A stretch of 37,500 nt of DNA from the NCBI GenBank assembly GCA_963575745.1, contig CAUYUJ010017662.1, positions 156,372 through 193,871 on the forward strand, given 5' to 3'. Of the stretch, positions 29,476 through 37,500 are shown in pieces. This DNA comes from Prorocentrum cordatum. Taxonomy: Eukaryota; Sar; Dinophyceae; Prorocentrales; Prorocentraceae. The translations under genes were made by a program, and so were the position numbers. The notes under the pieces are model-generated. The model did no database searches. It was not told where the DNA came from and worked only from the letters and a program-made list of their open reading frames with translations. The first letter of the stretch is position 1, and each line of letters begins with the position of its first letter.

Positions 29476-32076
29476 TTACCAGCGCTCGATGCCTTGCCTG
29501 ACCAACTCCAGCACATCCTTGGGACAGAGCTGAAGGAGGTCAAAAGTGTGACCTAGGTCGCTGTAGATCCCCGTGGCTGAATACATGCCCCATCCTATTC
29601 TCCTCAAAGACATCCATACAACGGCAATGGGACCCCTTGCAGAGGTCCAAGTAGCCTTCTTCTTGAGCCCCTCATCAACCTTCATCCAAGCCCGCTGCAG
29701 TCTCCCAAGGCAAACTCTGTTGTCCCAAACGAAGCTGCAGTAGGCCTTCAGGGGGTCCATAGTGGCATTGTATATTGGGTCGTACTTGGCGTCAGCCTGC
29801 GTAGCCAGATATACAGTGAGAGAGGAAACTGCCGTCGAACGGCCACATAACATGCCAGCAACAGAGCGTAAACGAGCAAGCTCTTGGTCACTGACTCCTG
29901 ATACAGTCGCGCCATGCGCAGCAGCAGGAAGGAGTCCTGTTCTCCAGATCGCGGTGACTCTGTTGCCAGCCGCCTTCTGGAGCATAATAAGCCTTGGGAG
30001 CCTGTCCTGCAAGCCCTTCATCCTAGCCTTAGCTTGTTTTCTCACAGGAACTGGCCCACTAAGTTCATGCCCTAGATTTCGGACCCACTGCTTGCCTTTG
30101 AGGTTGATCCTGGAGGCCAACTTGCGGAACCCATGGTGCCCCTTCCTAGTGTTGGAGACCCAGCCCGATTTCTTGACCTGCAGCAGGAGCCCCAACTTGG
30201 CCGAATCCTTGACGAAGCTCTGGATCCCCAAGAACAACTCAGCCGAAGAAGTCCCCGACGGCCCAACCCATTGGAACGTGCTGTCATCCACGAGCGCTCT
30301 CGGGGTCACGTTGGGGGCTATCTGGTGCACCTTCATGAGGGCCCTGTAGGTGAGGATGGTGAGGAGGGTGGTGGCGTGGGTGCAGCCCGCGAGGGTGCCC
30401 TGGTACACCACAACCTGCTTGCTCCAACATCCAAAAGTCTTTATTACCCTTGGCTGGGAATACGAATTGATTAGCATCCATAACAAACGTAGCGGGAACC
30501 CCAGGCACCTGGCTTCATCTACCAATGCAGGGAACAGCGCCGTCTCGAAACATTTCCACATATCGAGAAAAACCGTGACTGAACTCTCTCCCAGAGAAGC
30601 AGCAATCTCCGCCACCAGGTTGTGCGCAAATGCAGAGTAACTGGAAGAGTGTCCCCGCCTATTGCCCCAAATGAACGGGCTCCCATGCTGGACAATCCAT
30701 GTTCTTGAAATCGGGCGCCTTGCGCGCGCCCACAAACGTACTAAGCTCTCTACTAGAGTGATCAGCCGCGTGCCTCCATCGGGCTTGGCAAGCCTAACCA
30801 TCTCATTGACTACTCTCTGTGTCGGCCAGTACAGCATCCGCTCGCATGTGTGGTACAGTGTGCAGAGCGCCAACAAACCAGCGTCAGAGAGGAAGAAGAA
30901 GGCACGAGGATGCAGCCTCGTCGGCTCAGTGGCAGTCGTCCACTTGAACGTGAGGGCCGCCTTGGACAGGTCTTCAGGCCGAAGAGGAGGAAGATTACCC
31001 CATGAATGCGCATCACTAGGCAGTACTGGCTCCCCCTGACCGTGACAAGACCATACCTCATGCCAGACATCCATTTCCCTGTCGGCCATCTGGTACGGCT
31101 GCATCCTGTCGGTGTGCGCCACTGCTGCCTCCAGCGCCTTGACCTTGGACGTGCGATGCGCAGGGCCTGCACGTTTCTTGAATGCCGTGTCGATCCAAGA
31201 CTTCCAGCTAGCCTCCACCTTCTTTTTATGCACTTGGTGGAGTTCATCTGCATGCTCGACGATACGGTAGATCTGCTGCTCGAAGTCGTCCCTTCCTAGC
31301 AAGGCTATGCCATCTAGGAAGAAGTTCTGAGTCTCCTCATCCAGGTGATTCATCATGTGGTTCTGCTGCCCCATTATCTTGAGCAAGAAGCGATCTGTGT
31401 CCACCAGCGAACGAGCCAATCGATCAATGGGATTCTGACTCGCTGATACTCGCCGCTTCCTGGAATGCGTTCTGCCAGGATTCCTTGGATCCTCACGTGG
31501 CATCGAGGCTGACGCAGTAGCCGCGGTCGCCGAAGTAGTACCCGTAGGCCCTCTACCAGGGGCAGAGACAGCACAGGCCGAAGACGCAGATCGCGGCGCC
31601 ATCGACCCTCCAGCGATTCCACCGCACGGGGTCACTGAGCTGAGAGCCGCGGGCATGCACGGATCAGCATAGGACGCGCACCGCGGGGCAGTCTCGTCCT
31701 TCATAGGGCGTAGGCGGCATGACCCACTCGTAGATGCCCTCTGTGAACTCGAAGAGACAGGCGCTTGTATGTCATGTATGTCACCTGCAACACGTTGTAT
31801 GCAAGGTATGGGTACACCGTCGCTCGCCTTCAAACTGTTCCTTCTGCTGGTGACCGTCGTCCAGTTTTCATTTGCTTCGTCTCTCATGGGAGCTGCGGCA
31901 GCAGGTACCATGGAAGGCTGTCGGCTGGACCAGGGCGAACTGTAGTCAGGAAGGTGAAACTCACCCGCCCGCCTATCATCACGTACAGCTTCCTGCACCA
32001 ACTTGATCCAGAAGGCTCGCACTCTCATAAGATGTTTCGCCCATCTGGCCGCAGCCTGCCAAGCTAAGGCCGTCGG
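29476..32076 (-). CDS. LINE-B reverse transcriptase part
   Basis: 850 codons from the first ATG (32028) to TAA; the frame is open 16 codons further 5'. Residues 1-200 are low in conservation signs, with a basic patch SRKRRVS near 189-195. RT segments by residue number: MVRLAKPDGGTRLITLVESL (410-429) with RLWARAR, motif A VTVFLDMWKCFETA with catalytic D489, motif B QGTLAGCTHATTLL (543-556), and motif C ALVDDSTF with D581-D582. The three catalytic Asp are all present. The VDD box in place of YADD is unusual but known among divergent RTs. The RT copies element RNA at the nicked target. Thumb-like helices follow to residue 850. Confidence 0.85.
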   Translation of the reverse strand, partial: PTALAWQAAARWAKHLMRVRAFWIKLVQEAVRDDRRAGEFHLPDYSSPWSSRQPSMVPAAAAPMRDEANENWTTVTSRRNSLKASDGVPIPCIQRVAGDIHDIQAPVSSSSQRASTSGSCRLRPMKDETAPRCASYADPCMPAALSSVTPCGGIAGGSMAPRSASSACAVSAPGRGPTGTTSATAATASASMPREDPRNPGRTHSRKRRVSASQNPIDRLARSLVDTDRFLLKIMGQQNHMMNHLDEETQNFFLDGIALLGRDDFEQQIYRIVEHADELHQVHKKKVEASWKSWIDTAFKKRAGPAHRTSKVKALEAAVAHTDRMQPYQMADREMDVWHEVWSCHGQGEPVLPSDAHSWGNLPPLRPEDLSKAALTFKWTTATEPTRLHPRAFFFLSDAGLLALCTLYHTCERMLYWPTQRVVNEMVRLAKPDGGTRLITLVESLVRLWARARRPISRTWIVQHGSPFIWGNRRGHSSSYSAFAHNLVAEIAASLGESSVTVFLDMWKCFETALFPALVDEARCLGFPLRLLWMLINSYSQPRVIKTFGCWSKQVVVYQGTLAGCTHATTLLTILTYRALMKVHQIAPNVTPRALVDDSTFQWVGPSGTSSAELFLGIQSFVKDSAKLGLLLQVKKSGWVSNTRKGHHGFRKLASRINLKGKQWVRNLGHELSGPVPVRKQAKARMKGLQDRLPRLIMLQKAAGNRVTAIWRTGLLPAAAHGATVSGVSDQELARLRSVAGMLCGRSTAVSSLTVYLATQADAKYDPIYNATMDPLKAYCSFVWDNRVCLGRLQRAWMKVDEGLKKKATWTSARGPIAVVWMSLRRIGWGMYSATGIYSDLGHTFDLLQLCPKDVLELVRQGIERW

Positions 32077-32079
32077 CTA

Positions 32080-32112
32080 AGGGAAGGAGGAGGAGGAGGA
32101 GGAAGAGAAGGA
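32080..32112. repeat. (GGA)n microsatellite at LINE-B 5' end
   Basis: GGA/GAA triplets directly at the presumed 5' truncation point of LINE-B. The interval 32112-32440 has no gene I recognise. Confidence 0.9.
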
Positions 32113-32440
32113 GAAACAACACGACGACAATGCGGAGAACGACGACGACCCCCGAGCTCTGCGTTATCCAAAGCCGAAAACCAAGAAGTCCCAGCCAGCA
32201 CGAGGCGCCTTCGGGCGCCCACCGGCCAGGGGGCCGAAACTCCCAGCCAGCACGAGGCGCGCACGAGGCGCCCGCCGGCCGGAGAGCCAGAGACCCCTCT
32301 GGCCAGCACGGGGAGGCCCACGGGGTGCCCACGGGCGCCCGCCGGGCGAGGACTCCGAGCTCCCCCCTCCGATGCCGCCCTGCCGGGGTGAAAAGCCCGT
32401 CGGTGCAAGCACTGCGGGGGGAAGTGATGGACAGCAGAAA

Positions 32441-32640
32441 TGGGGGAACAAAAAGTGGCATAAACATAAAAGTTCGGAGATCCGCGCGGATTTCTCGGAT
32501 CGGCGCTGGACCACCCTCCCTGGCGCGCGGAGCGCGCCAGGGGCGGCGCCGGAGGCGCCGCCGGGGGGCCCCAGCGCCGATCCGAGAAATCCACGCGGAC
32601 CTCCGAGTTTTTATGTTTATGTCACTTTTTTGTTCCCCTA
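32441..32640. mobile_element. Foldback (MITE-like) element with cloverleaf potential
   Basis: Arms of about 70 bp: 32441-32511 and the reverse complement of 32569-32640 agree at roughly 90% (shared blocks GGGGAACAAAAA, CATAAACATAAAA, CGCGGATTTCTCGGATCGG without the full run). The 57-bp centre holds two perfect hairpins: an 11-bp stem CCCTGGCGCGC (32518-32528 with 32532-32542) and a 9-bp stem GGCGGCGCC (32542-32550 with 32554-32562), both closed by a GGA triloop. AGAAA occurs directly outside both ends (32436-32440 and 32641-32645), a likely 5-bp target-site duplication. No coding capacity, so non-autonomous. Confidence 0.85.
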
Positions 32641-32699
32641 AGAAAACCCACCCTCATGGTGCAGTCACCCCAGCACGCGAAGCCGTCTAGTAAACGCAC

Positions 32700-33540
32700 A
32701 CAAGGAAGGAATCGAACAGGGCAGGGCTGTTCAGTAAGCGCCCGGGGCCGTTCAGTAAACGCCAGGTATCAGGCTCGGGTGGTTTTTTGAAATGAGGAAC
32801 ATAGAAATTGTATTTGCCGATACTTGTATGACTCCCATCGTCACAACATCGCGCACTGATACAGCCGCTGCCACCACATTCTTCGCATAGCAATAACCCC
32901 TAGTGCTGCCAATGACATCATAATGATCGGTTCAATCCCTGGCTGCAAAATTCGATTGCCCTTGTGCTCGCATTAGAAAGCTGCATGTGAACGCTGAAGT
33001 TCGAACATTCGTTTAAAGATGCCGGGTGATCAAGATCTCGCGTCCCACGCTGCGCTAAAGAGTAGAACCCTAGGCATCGGCCACGGATTCACCGCAATTC
33101 CCGGGGATTGAACCGCATGTCCTCGGATTGTGGCCTCCTCCCTTTTAAACATCCCAAATCTGCCCAGCCGACTTGAGGCGTCAACGAACGAATCAATGCG
33201 CGAAATCCCGTTAAATAGCAGGTGGCACGCCACCCCAAACACTTGCTAGCATGAAGTAGCGAACTCGGCAAACTGCCCTGCCGACCGCATATTCACCGAG
33301 CATCCCTGGATTCAAAGAATGCAGTGCTGCCCGCTTTTCTGCTTCCCCTTGGCCAGTGTCTGAGCGACCGCTGGGACAAAGATGCCACTCCGTTGGCAGC
33401 ACCGCCACTCCGCTGGGACCCCGCCAACCCTGTACAGCCGACCCGTGTGCTTAACCAAGGCAAACGGATGCTCCTTGGGCAATGCAGAAGATTGCACGAG
33501 GGCGGGTGATGCGCGGAGGCGGAAGATCTGTCTTTCGCCT
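32700..33540. other. No gene recognised
   Basis: Mixed sequence with short frames on both strands. Two tRNA B-box-like blocks (near 32930 plus strand and 33103 minus strand) do not pair as T-arms. Confidence 0.5.
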
Positions 33541-33544
33541 GGGT

Positions 33545-33800
33545 GTGGTCAGAGAGGGTCGCCGGAGAGGGAGGGGAGGCGAGGGATAGAGGAGGCAAGA
33601 AGAGGCGGAGAGGCAGTGAGAGAGGCGAGAGAGTGCAGAGGGCGGGTAACGAGAGATGGCGGGAGGAACGGGGAGAGGGTGGAGAGAGGAGGAAGAAGCG
33701 AACGGCACGGAGGAAGAGGAGGATGAGGACGCGCATCAGGAGGAGGACGAGGAGGAAGAGAAGGCATGTGAGGATAGCAAAAAGGAGAAGGAGGAGGCCA
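33545..33800. repeat. Polypurine GAGA/GGA tract
   Basis: Degenerate GAGAGG and GGAAGA units on the plus strand. Frames with Arg/Glu-rich products are artefacts. Confidence 0.8.
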
Positions 33801-33963
33801 GTTGACTTGGGGGCGGGCTCCCGAGCTGGCAGGCAGGCAGCCTGCCTCGAGCTCGCGCAACGACCCAAGTGAAGGGGCCACCGACGGGCGAATCACGAGA
33901 TGCTGAGTCCACGCATCCATACAAATTGGCTGGAGGCCGTCGTACGGCATGCCAACGAAGTGG

Positions 33964-34455
33964 TCAGCTTAGGGTTGGCCTGCTAGGCCCGCGGAACGAT
34001 ACAGGACCGGGAAGATAGCAAATCGCTGCCCGAAGAGCAGAAAGGGGCGTAAGGCTGGATTCGCAATGATATGACACTCCCATTCCCAGACCCAGAATAT
34101 CATTGTTCTCAGCTGGGTCGAAAATGGCCGCCATCTCCCCCCAGAGGTCTTCGAATGCCGAGAAAAGGGTTGGGAAAGGAAGTGGCAGCAGCGGCGTCGG
34201 CGTGAAAGCGGCAAGCTGGGCGTCAGTGAACCCCGCACACCCGTGCGGCCCGGCCCTCGCTTCCGAGCAGGCGGCAGGCACGACACTGGCAACTTGACGG
34301 AGGGCGATGTCGACGTCCTGGGAACGTTTTCTCGTCACGGGTACCGGCTTGGTGGCTACAATCGAAGCGCTGTCGTAAGGAACCCTAAATAAGGAACGAG
34401 GCCCCTTCATTCCATGAGTTAGACTTCGACTTCCCATCGAAAACCTGAGGAACAC
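33964..34455 (-). CDS. Hypothetical protein, 163 codons
   Basis: Protein-like frame: MFLRFSMGSRSLTHGMKGPR, then DVDIALRQVASVVPAACSEA, GFTDAQLAAFTPTPLLPLPF, SAFEDLWGEMAAIFDPAENN, and LGLGMGVSYHC. No family recognised. The ATG at 34455 is a plausible start, but three in-frame stops lie just upstream. The frame 34956-34477 (same phase) holds VTTLEVWECLGLRTDSPLGG and could be an earlier exon. Overlapping frames are also open, so this is weak. Confidence 0.3.
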   Translation of the reverse strand: MFLRFSMGSRSLTHGMKGPRSLFRVPYDSASIVATKPVPVTRKRSQDVDIALRQVASVVPAACSEARAGPHGCAGFTDAQLAAFTPTPLLPLPFPTLFSAFEDLWGEMAAIFDPAENNDILGLGMGVSYHCESSLTPLSALRAAICYLPGPVSFRGPSRPTLS

Positions 34456-34476
34456 CTAAGGCGAACTTTAAAACAA

Positions 34477-34956
34477 CTAAGGAGCACTGAGCCCCTCCCC
34501 CAGCGGCCCGACTGTAAGGGGCCTGAACTGGGCCTTTGAGTTCAGAAGACTCTGAGAAGCGGGCCATCGTGATTTTGTTCGCAGCGCCTGGAGGTCCAGG
34601 AGCGAATCGTTGACATACCAGGGCCGCCCAGCCTCGGTCCTCGGCAACGCCCGGGGACTGCCCCCAAGGGGGCTGTCCGTGCGCAACCCCAAGCATTCCC
34701 AGACCTCCAACGTCGTGACCTTGTTCGTGGCATGGGCCCCTGGACCTCTCGACCCCATCTCAGGGACCGCCTTTTCACTCGAGGCCCGAGGCCCTTTCTC
34801 GGACGGCCCCAGAGCCCCACACGCACCTCCGAAGGCCAAAACGTGGAGGGGTGTGGGGGGGAGACGGGAACATGACATCCTTGTGTGACGCAGGAGGTCT
34901 GGCCAAGGCTGCCTGACGCAGGCTGCTGCGCGCACTCGCTGCACGCGTTCCACCAC
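34477..34956 (-). other. Open frame of uncertain status
   Basis: A 159-codon minus frame in the same phase as 33964-34455. Competing frames overlap (34696-34385, and a plus frame 34610-34888). It may be an exon, but I see no clear family or splice sites. Confidence 0.2.
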
Positions 34957-35082
34957 TCAAGCCAGGCTTCCCCGTGACGCCCCCTCCCACTTGCCGTGAT
35001 GGGCTATGCGGGGTGGAAAAACAAGTGATTGCCGCACGGGGAGGATGGGTTGTGCCGAATTGGCAACGGAGGTGGGGAAACA

Positions 35083-35185
35083 GGAAGATACCGATACCGC
35101 TACTTTACGGACCTCTCCTGCGGTGCGTTCTGATCAGAACTGCGAGGAGCATCCAGCCGTGTCGACGAGGGCTCTCCAAGACGAG
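35083..35185. repeat. Dispersed ~100-bp repeat, copy 2
   Basis: Homologous to 13124-13226; see that entry. The neighbouring 35190-35660 has no supported gene. Confidence 0.7.
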
Positions 35186-35877
35186 CGATGTCAGATTATT
35201 TTCACCCTCTGAGGAGAGACACGCGCGCGCACATATGTTCCCCACCTGGCCCTCCGCAGGCGAAATTCGGCTACACGCAAGAGTGACCCTGGGCCAGAAT
35301 GACCTTCGGTGCGCGACTTTTGGGGGCGCGAGGGGACCAAACACAAGCGCACAAGATGCTACTACATGCTACTGCCGCATCGCGTTCGGCGATCGGGGGG
35401 CCCCATTGGGCCCGCATCAGAGGTCACTCCAGCGAAATGTCACGCTTACACCCCAGCTCAGAGTTAAGATAAGTTTACGTTAAGAAAACTGATGTTACTC
35501 CAAGCGTTTTCTTAAACAGTAGTCCAGGTCCACATCTACGAACGTTCTACCAAGGAAGTGAGCTCCAAGAAAGCGTCCAAGGTCCAGCCCAGACTCTTGG
35601 TTCTCTGCAGCGAAATCTGGAGACCACGAAAGTTGACGTGTTCTCTTCAGATGACTGGTGGCTGTACGTCTAGTCTTAAGTCGGGCGTGTCCCCCTACAG
35701 GGGGATGTTCGACGAAAAATAAAAATTATCCCGGCAAAGCAACCTAACAGCGATGTGTAGGAGCATATCTGGAAGCATTCCCCTTAAGATTCAGATGAGA
35801 ATCCAGTTGTAGAATTCTGCTGTTCTCGCAGTCGTAGTCGCATTCGCGATGACAGTCGCAGTGGCAACGGCAGTCGG

Positions 35878-36212
35878 AGTCAAGGCCTCAGCCTCAGCCT
35901 GCTTCAGCCTCAGCCTCAGCCTGCCTCAGCCTCAGCCTGCCTCAGCCTCAGCCTCAGCCTGCTTCAGCCTCAGCCTCAGTCTGCCTTCAGCCTCGGCCTC
36001 AGCCTCAGCCTGCCTCAGCCTCAGCCTGCATCAGCCTCAGCCTCAGCCTCAGCCTGCCTCAGCATCAGCCTGCCTCAGCCTCAGCCTCAGCCTGCCTCAG
36101 CCTCAGCCTCAGTGTGCTTCAGCCTCAGCCTCAGTCTGCCTTCAGCCTCGGCCTCAGCCTCAGCCTGCCTCAGCCTCAGCCTGCCTCGGCCGCAGCATCA
36201 GCCTGCCTCAGC
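35878..36212. repeat. (CCTCAG)n minisatellite
   Basis: GCCTCAGCCTCAGCCTGC-type units: CCTCAG hexamers with CCTGCCTCAG every two or three hexamers. A higher-order segment (TGCTTCAGCCTCAGCCTCAG then TCTGCCTTCAGCCTCGG) occurs twice, near 35962 and 36114. Peptides of Ser/Ala/Leu/Gln are artefacts. Confidence 0.95.
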
Positions 36213-36490
36213 ATTCAAAATGTGGCCCAAGAATGGAATTCTGGGAACTGGAAGAACACGAAGTGGCCTACAGTTGGCTCCGGGCAGTCAAAATCATACC
36301 CAGGAATGGAGTTCTGGGAACTCGAAGAGCACGAAGAGGCCTACAGTTGGCTCCGGGCATTCAAAATGTGGCCCAGGAATGGAGTTCTGGGAACTCGAAG
36401 AGCACGAAGTGGCCTACGGTTGGCTCCGGGCATTCAGAATGTGGCCCGGGAATGGAGTTCTGGGACCTCGAAGACCACGAAGTGTGTAAC
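36213..36490. repeat. 73-bp tandem repeat, about 4 copies
   Basis: AATGGA.TTCTGGGAACT marks each unit at 36232, 36305, 36378 and 36451: spacing exactly 73 bp. Units include GAAGAGCACGAAGTGGCCTA and GTTGGCTCCGGGCATTCA. Since 73 is not a multiple of three, no constant reading frame exists across units. Confidence 0.95.
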
Positions 36491-36663
36491 TGTTTGCTTA
36501 AAACGACTTCCGCGGATTCTCCCCAGCACCCGTCAGGCATCTGCCCAGACCTCCCTGGGGAGTCAAGATGCATTCTCTTTTGAGCCTACTAGAAACCTAT
36601 CAGTCTTCGCTGTTAGGTAAATACCCCAAGAATACCCCAAAGAGAACAAAAAATATCCAAGAA

Positions 36664-36695
36664 ATAGTCCCCAGATGATTTTTGGACTATTTTTC
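36664..36695. repeat. Small hairpin AATAGTCC/GGACTATT
   Basis: AATAGTCC near 36664 and GGACTATT near 36684 form an 8-bp stem with an approximately 12-nt loop, inside the right part of the inverted-repeat element. Confidence 0.5.
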
Positions 36696-36926
36696 GACCA
36701 TTTTGGGGGTATCTTTTTTTTTCGTCGAAAATCCCCCTATAGGGGGACAGGCCCGACTTCAGTCTAGCCGAGGAATGGTGACTCCTCCCGCGGCCCGAGG
36801 GGGGCTTCGGGCCGACCTTCCGGATCACCACTGGCTCGGGCGGCAGCGCCGGCACCAGGAGGCCGAGGCTCCCCACCTCTGGGCCTGCGGTCGCCTTGCA
36901 GCGGCTACGGCGGCAGCATCTTGCGG

Positions 36927-36927
36927 A

Positions 36928-37008
<81 letters not shown>
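36927..37008. repeat. (GAC)n(GGC)n microsatellite
   Basis: About 16 GAC triplets followed by about 10 GGC triplets. A plus frame (36682-37119) would read poly-Asp/poly-Gly, but its flanks show no recognisable family. Confidence 0.9.
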
Positions 37009-37011
<3 letters not shown>

Positions 37012-37397
37012 GAGTCGGAGGCGACTTCCTCCTGCCCGGAGGGGGCGACGAATGCCTCGCCACTGGGGGGCGTGCCCACCTTGTTCATTAGTGCTTCGAG
37101 TCGGCGAAAATGTTGGTAAGGTCAAAGAGAATTGCGCGGACGACTGGATAGCACGATCCGTGCCTCACAGTCGTGATACGGCGAACGAGGGAGAAAGGAG
37201 GAGGGGGAGGGACAACATGGGACGTTCATCTCGTATGACTCGACAGGCAAAAGGCTTCCCGATGCTGGAAGCCTCGAGCGAGCCAGCCTGCACTACTCCT
37301 GTCAACGCCTCATGCAATCGCCTGCTGCACCATGCAAGCCCGTGCGCTCAGACCTCTGGCGACTCCACGAACATCGCGCCAGAAGTGTTTCGCCCTC

Positions 37398-37500
37398 GGC
37401 AGCCAAAGACGGCCTCCAAGATGGCTCAAGATAGCCGAAGATGGCTCAAGATAGCATCCGACATACCTCCAAGAGGCTCTCAGACAGCCCCGACAGGCCT
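37398..37500. repeat. CAAGATGGC/AAGATAGCC repeat, runs off the window
   Basis: TCCAAGATGGCTCAAGATAG and GCCGAAGATGGCTCAAGATAGC units followed by TCCAAGAGGCTCTCAGACAGC. Same style as 22690-23335. Nothing is recognised at 37120-37398. Confidence 0.6.

Larger units (their letters stand above)
27766..32076 (-). mobile_element. Non-LTR retrotransposon LINE-B, single frame with two stops
   Basis: The minus frame is open from 32076 to 27766 (1437 codons) except for TAA at 29476-29478 and TAG at 29113-29115. No frameshift is needed. Order: helical N-terminal region, RT, Cys/His block, RNase H, two Cys-pair motifs. No endonuclease is visible; 5' of 32076 the sequence turns into a TCC/GGA microsatellite, so the copy is probably 5' truncated, as is common after target-primed reverse transcription. 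The lack of frameshifts suggests a young copy. Confidence 0.85.
35670..36767. mobile_element. 1.1-kb element with terminal inverted repeats
   Basis: The left end (35670-35731) and the reverse complement of the right end (36767-36705) share CTAG.CT.AAGTCGGGC.TGT, CCCCCTA.AGGGGGAT and TTCGACGAAAAA with about five mismatches in 50 positions. Each arm contains its own palindrome (TCCCCCTATAGGGGGA on the right, one mismatch on the left). Further in, CCTAACAGCGA recurs in inverted orientation (about 35741-35752 and 36607-36617). Interior is minisatellite only; no transposase. Borders and target duplication are uncertain. Confidence 0.7.

Noticed and set aside
32925-32945. GGTTCAATCC, tRNA B-box-like
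   Set aside because: Five-base T-stem does not pair (ATCGG against CCTGG) and no acceptor or anticodon arm fits.
33100-33118. Minus-strand GGTTCAATCCCC, tRNA B-box-like
   Set aside because: T-stem does not pair at the third position and no complete cloverleaf is found nearby.
36682-37119. 145-codon plus frame with poly-Asp/poly-Gly
   Set aside because: Starts inside the inverted-repeat element and depends on a GAC/GGC microsatellite; no family seen.

Overview
This looks like dinoflagellate nuclear DNA. The strongest sign is a near-complete dinoflagellate spliced-leader (SL) sequence on the minus strand at 9041-9062 (21 of 22 positions by eye), followed directly by a second partial leader, plus a degenerate SL at 3586-3607. 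This tandem-relic arrangement is the known mark of trans-spliced mRNA that was reverse transcribed back into the genome. High GC, abundant long microsatellites, sparse genes and several LINE-type reverse transcriptase remnants fit the same picture. I do not try to name a genus. Nothing looks bacterial, and no CRISPR array, tRNA or rRNA was found.

Layout. 1-2150: short tandem repeats and microsatellites. 2209-3282 (-): unrecognised gene or pseudogene, one frame broken by two stops, lying downstream of the degenerate SL relic. About 3735-8965 (-): decayed but nearly full-length LINE (LINE-A here) with coiled-coil N-terminal region, EEP/AP-type endonuclease, reverse transcriptase split by a poly-A/CA microsatellite, and a C-terminal Cys/His motif; the tandem SL relic sits at its 5' end. 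10953-12695 (-): the best intact gene, a GT90/CAP10-type glycosyltransferase with a Cys-rich N-terminus. 12.8-16.5 kb: GC-rich repeats, foldback elements and minisatellites. 16.5-19.3 kb: weak ORFs and a LINE RT fragment (LINE-C). 19.54-20.63 kb: about 1.1 kb of TAG repeat. 21.5-22.4 kb: LINE C-terminal relic (LINE-D). 22.7-26.8 kb: low-complexity and composite satellite arrays. 27766-32076 (-): LINE-B, 1437 codons in one frame with RT and RNase H, broken only by one TAA and one TAG. 32.4-37.5 kb: a 200-bp foldback element with a likely target-site duplication, weak ORFs, a roughly 1.1-kb element with terminal inverted repeats, and more repeats.

How it fits together. Every coding segment I can recognise is on the minus strand, which agrees with the unidirectional gene arrangement known in dinoflagellates. 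The only plausible host gene of known family is the GT90 enzyme. Most of the remainder is mobile or repeat DNA: retroelements, SL-marked retrocopies, two types of inverted-repeat element and expanding simple repeats. The most interesting material is the SL-tagged LINE, the cloverleaf foldback family, the 1.1-kb inverted-repeat element, the modular satellite array, and LINE-B with nonsense codons but no frameshift.
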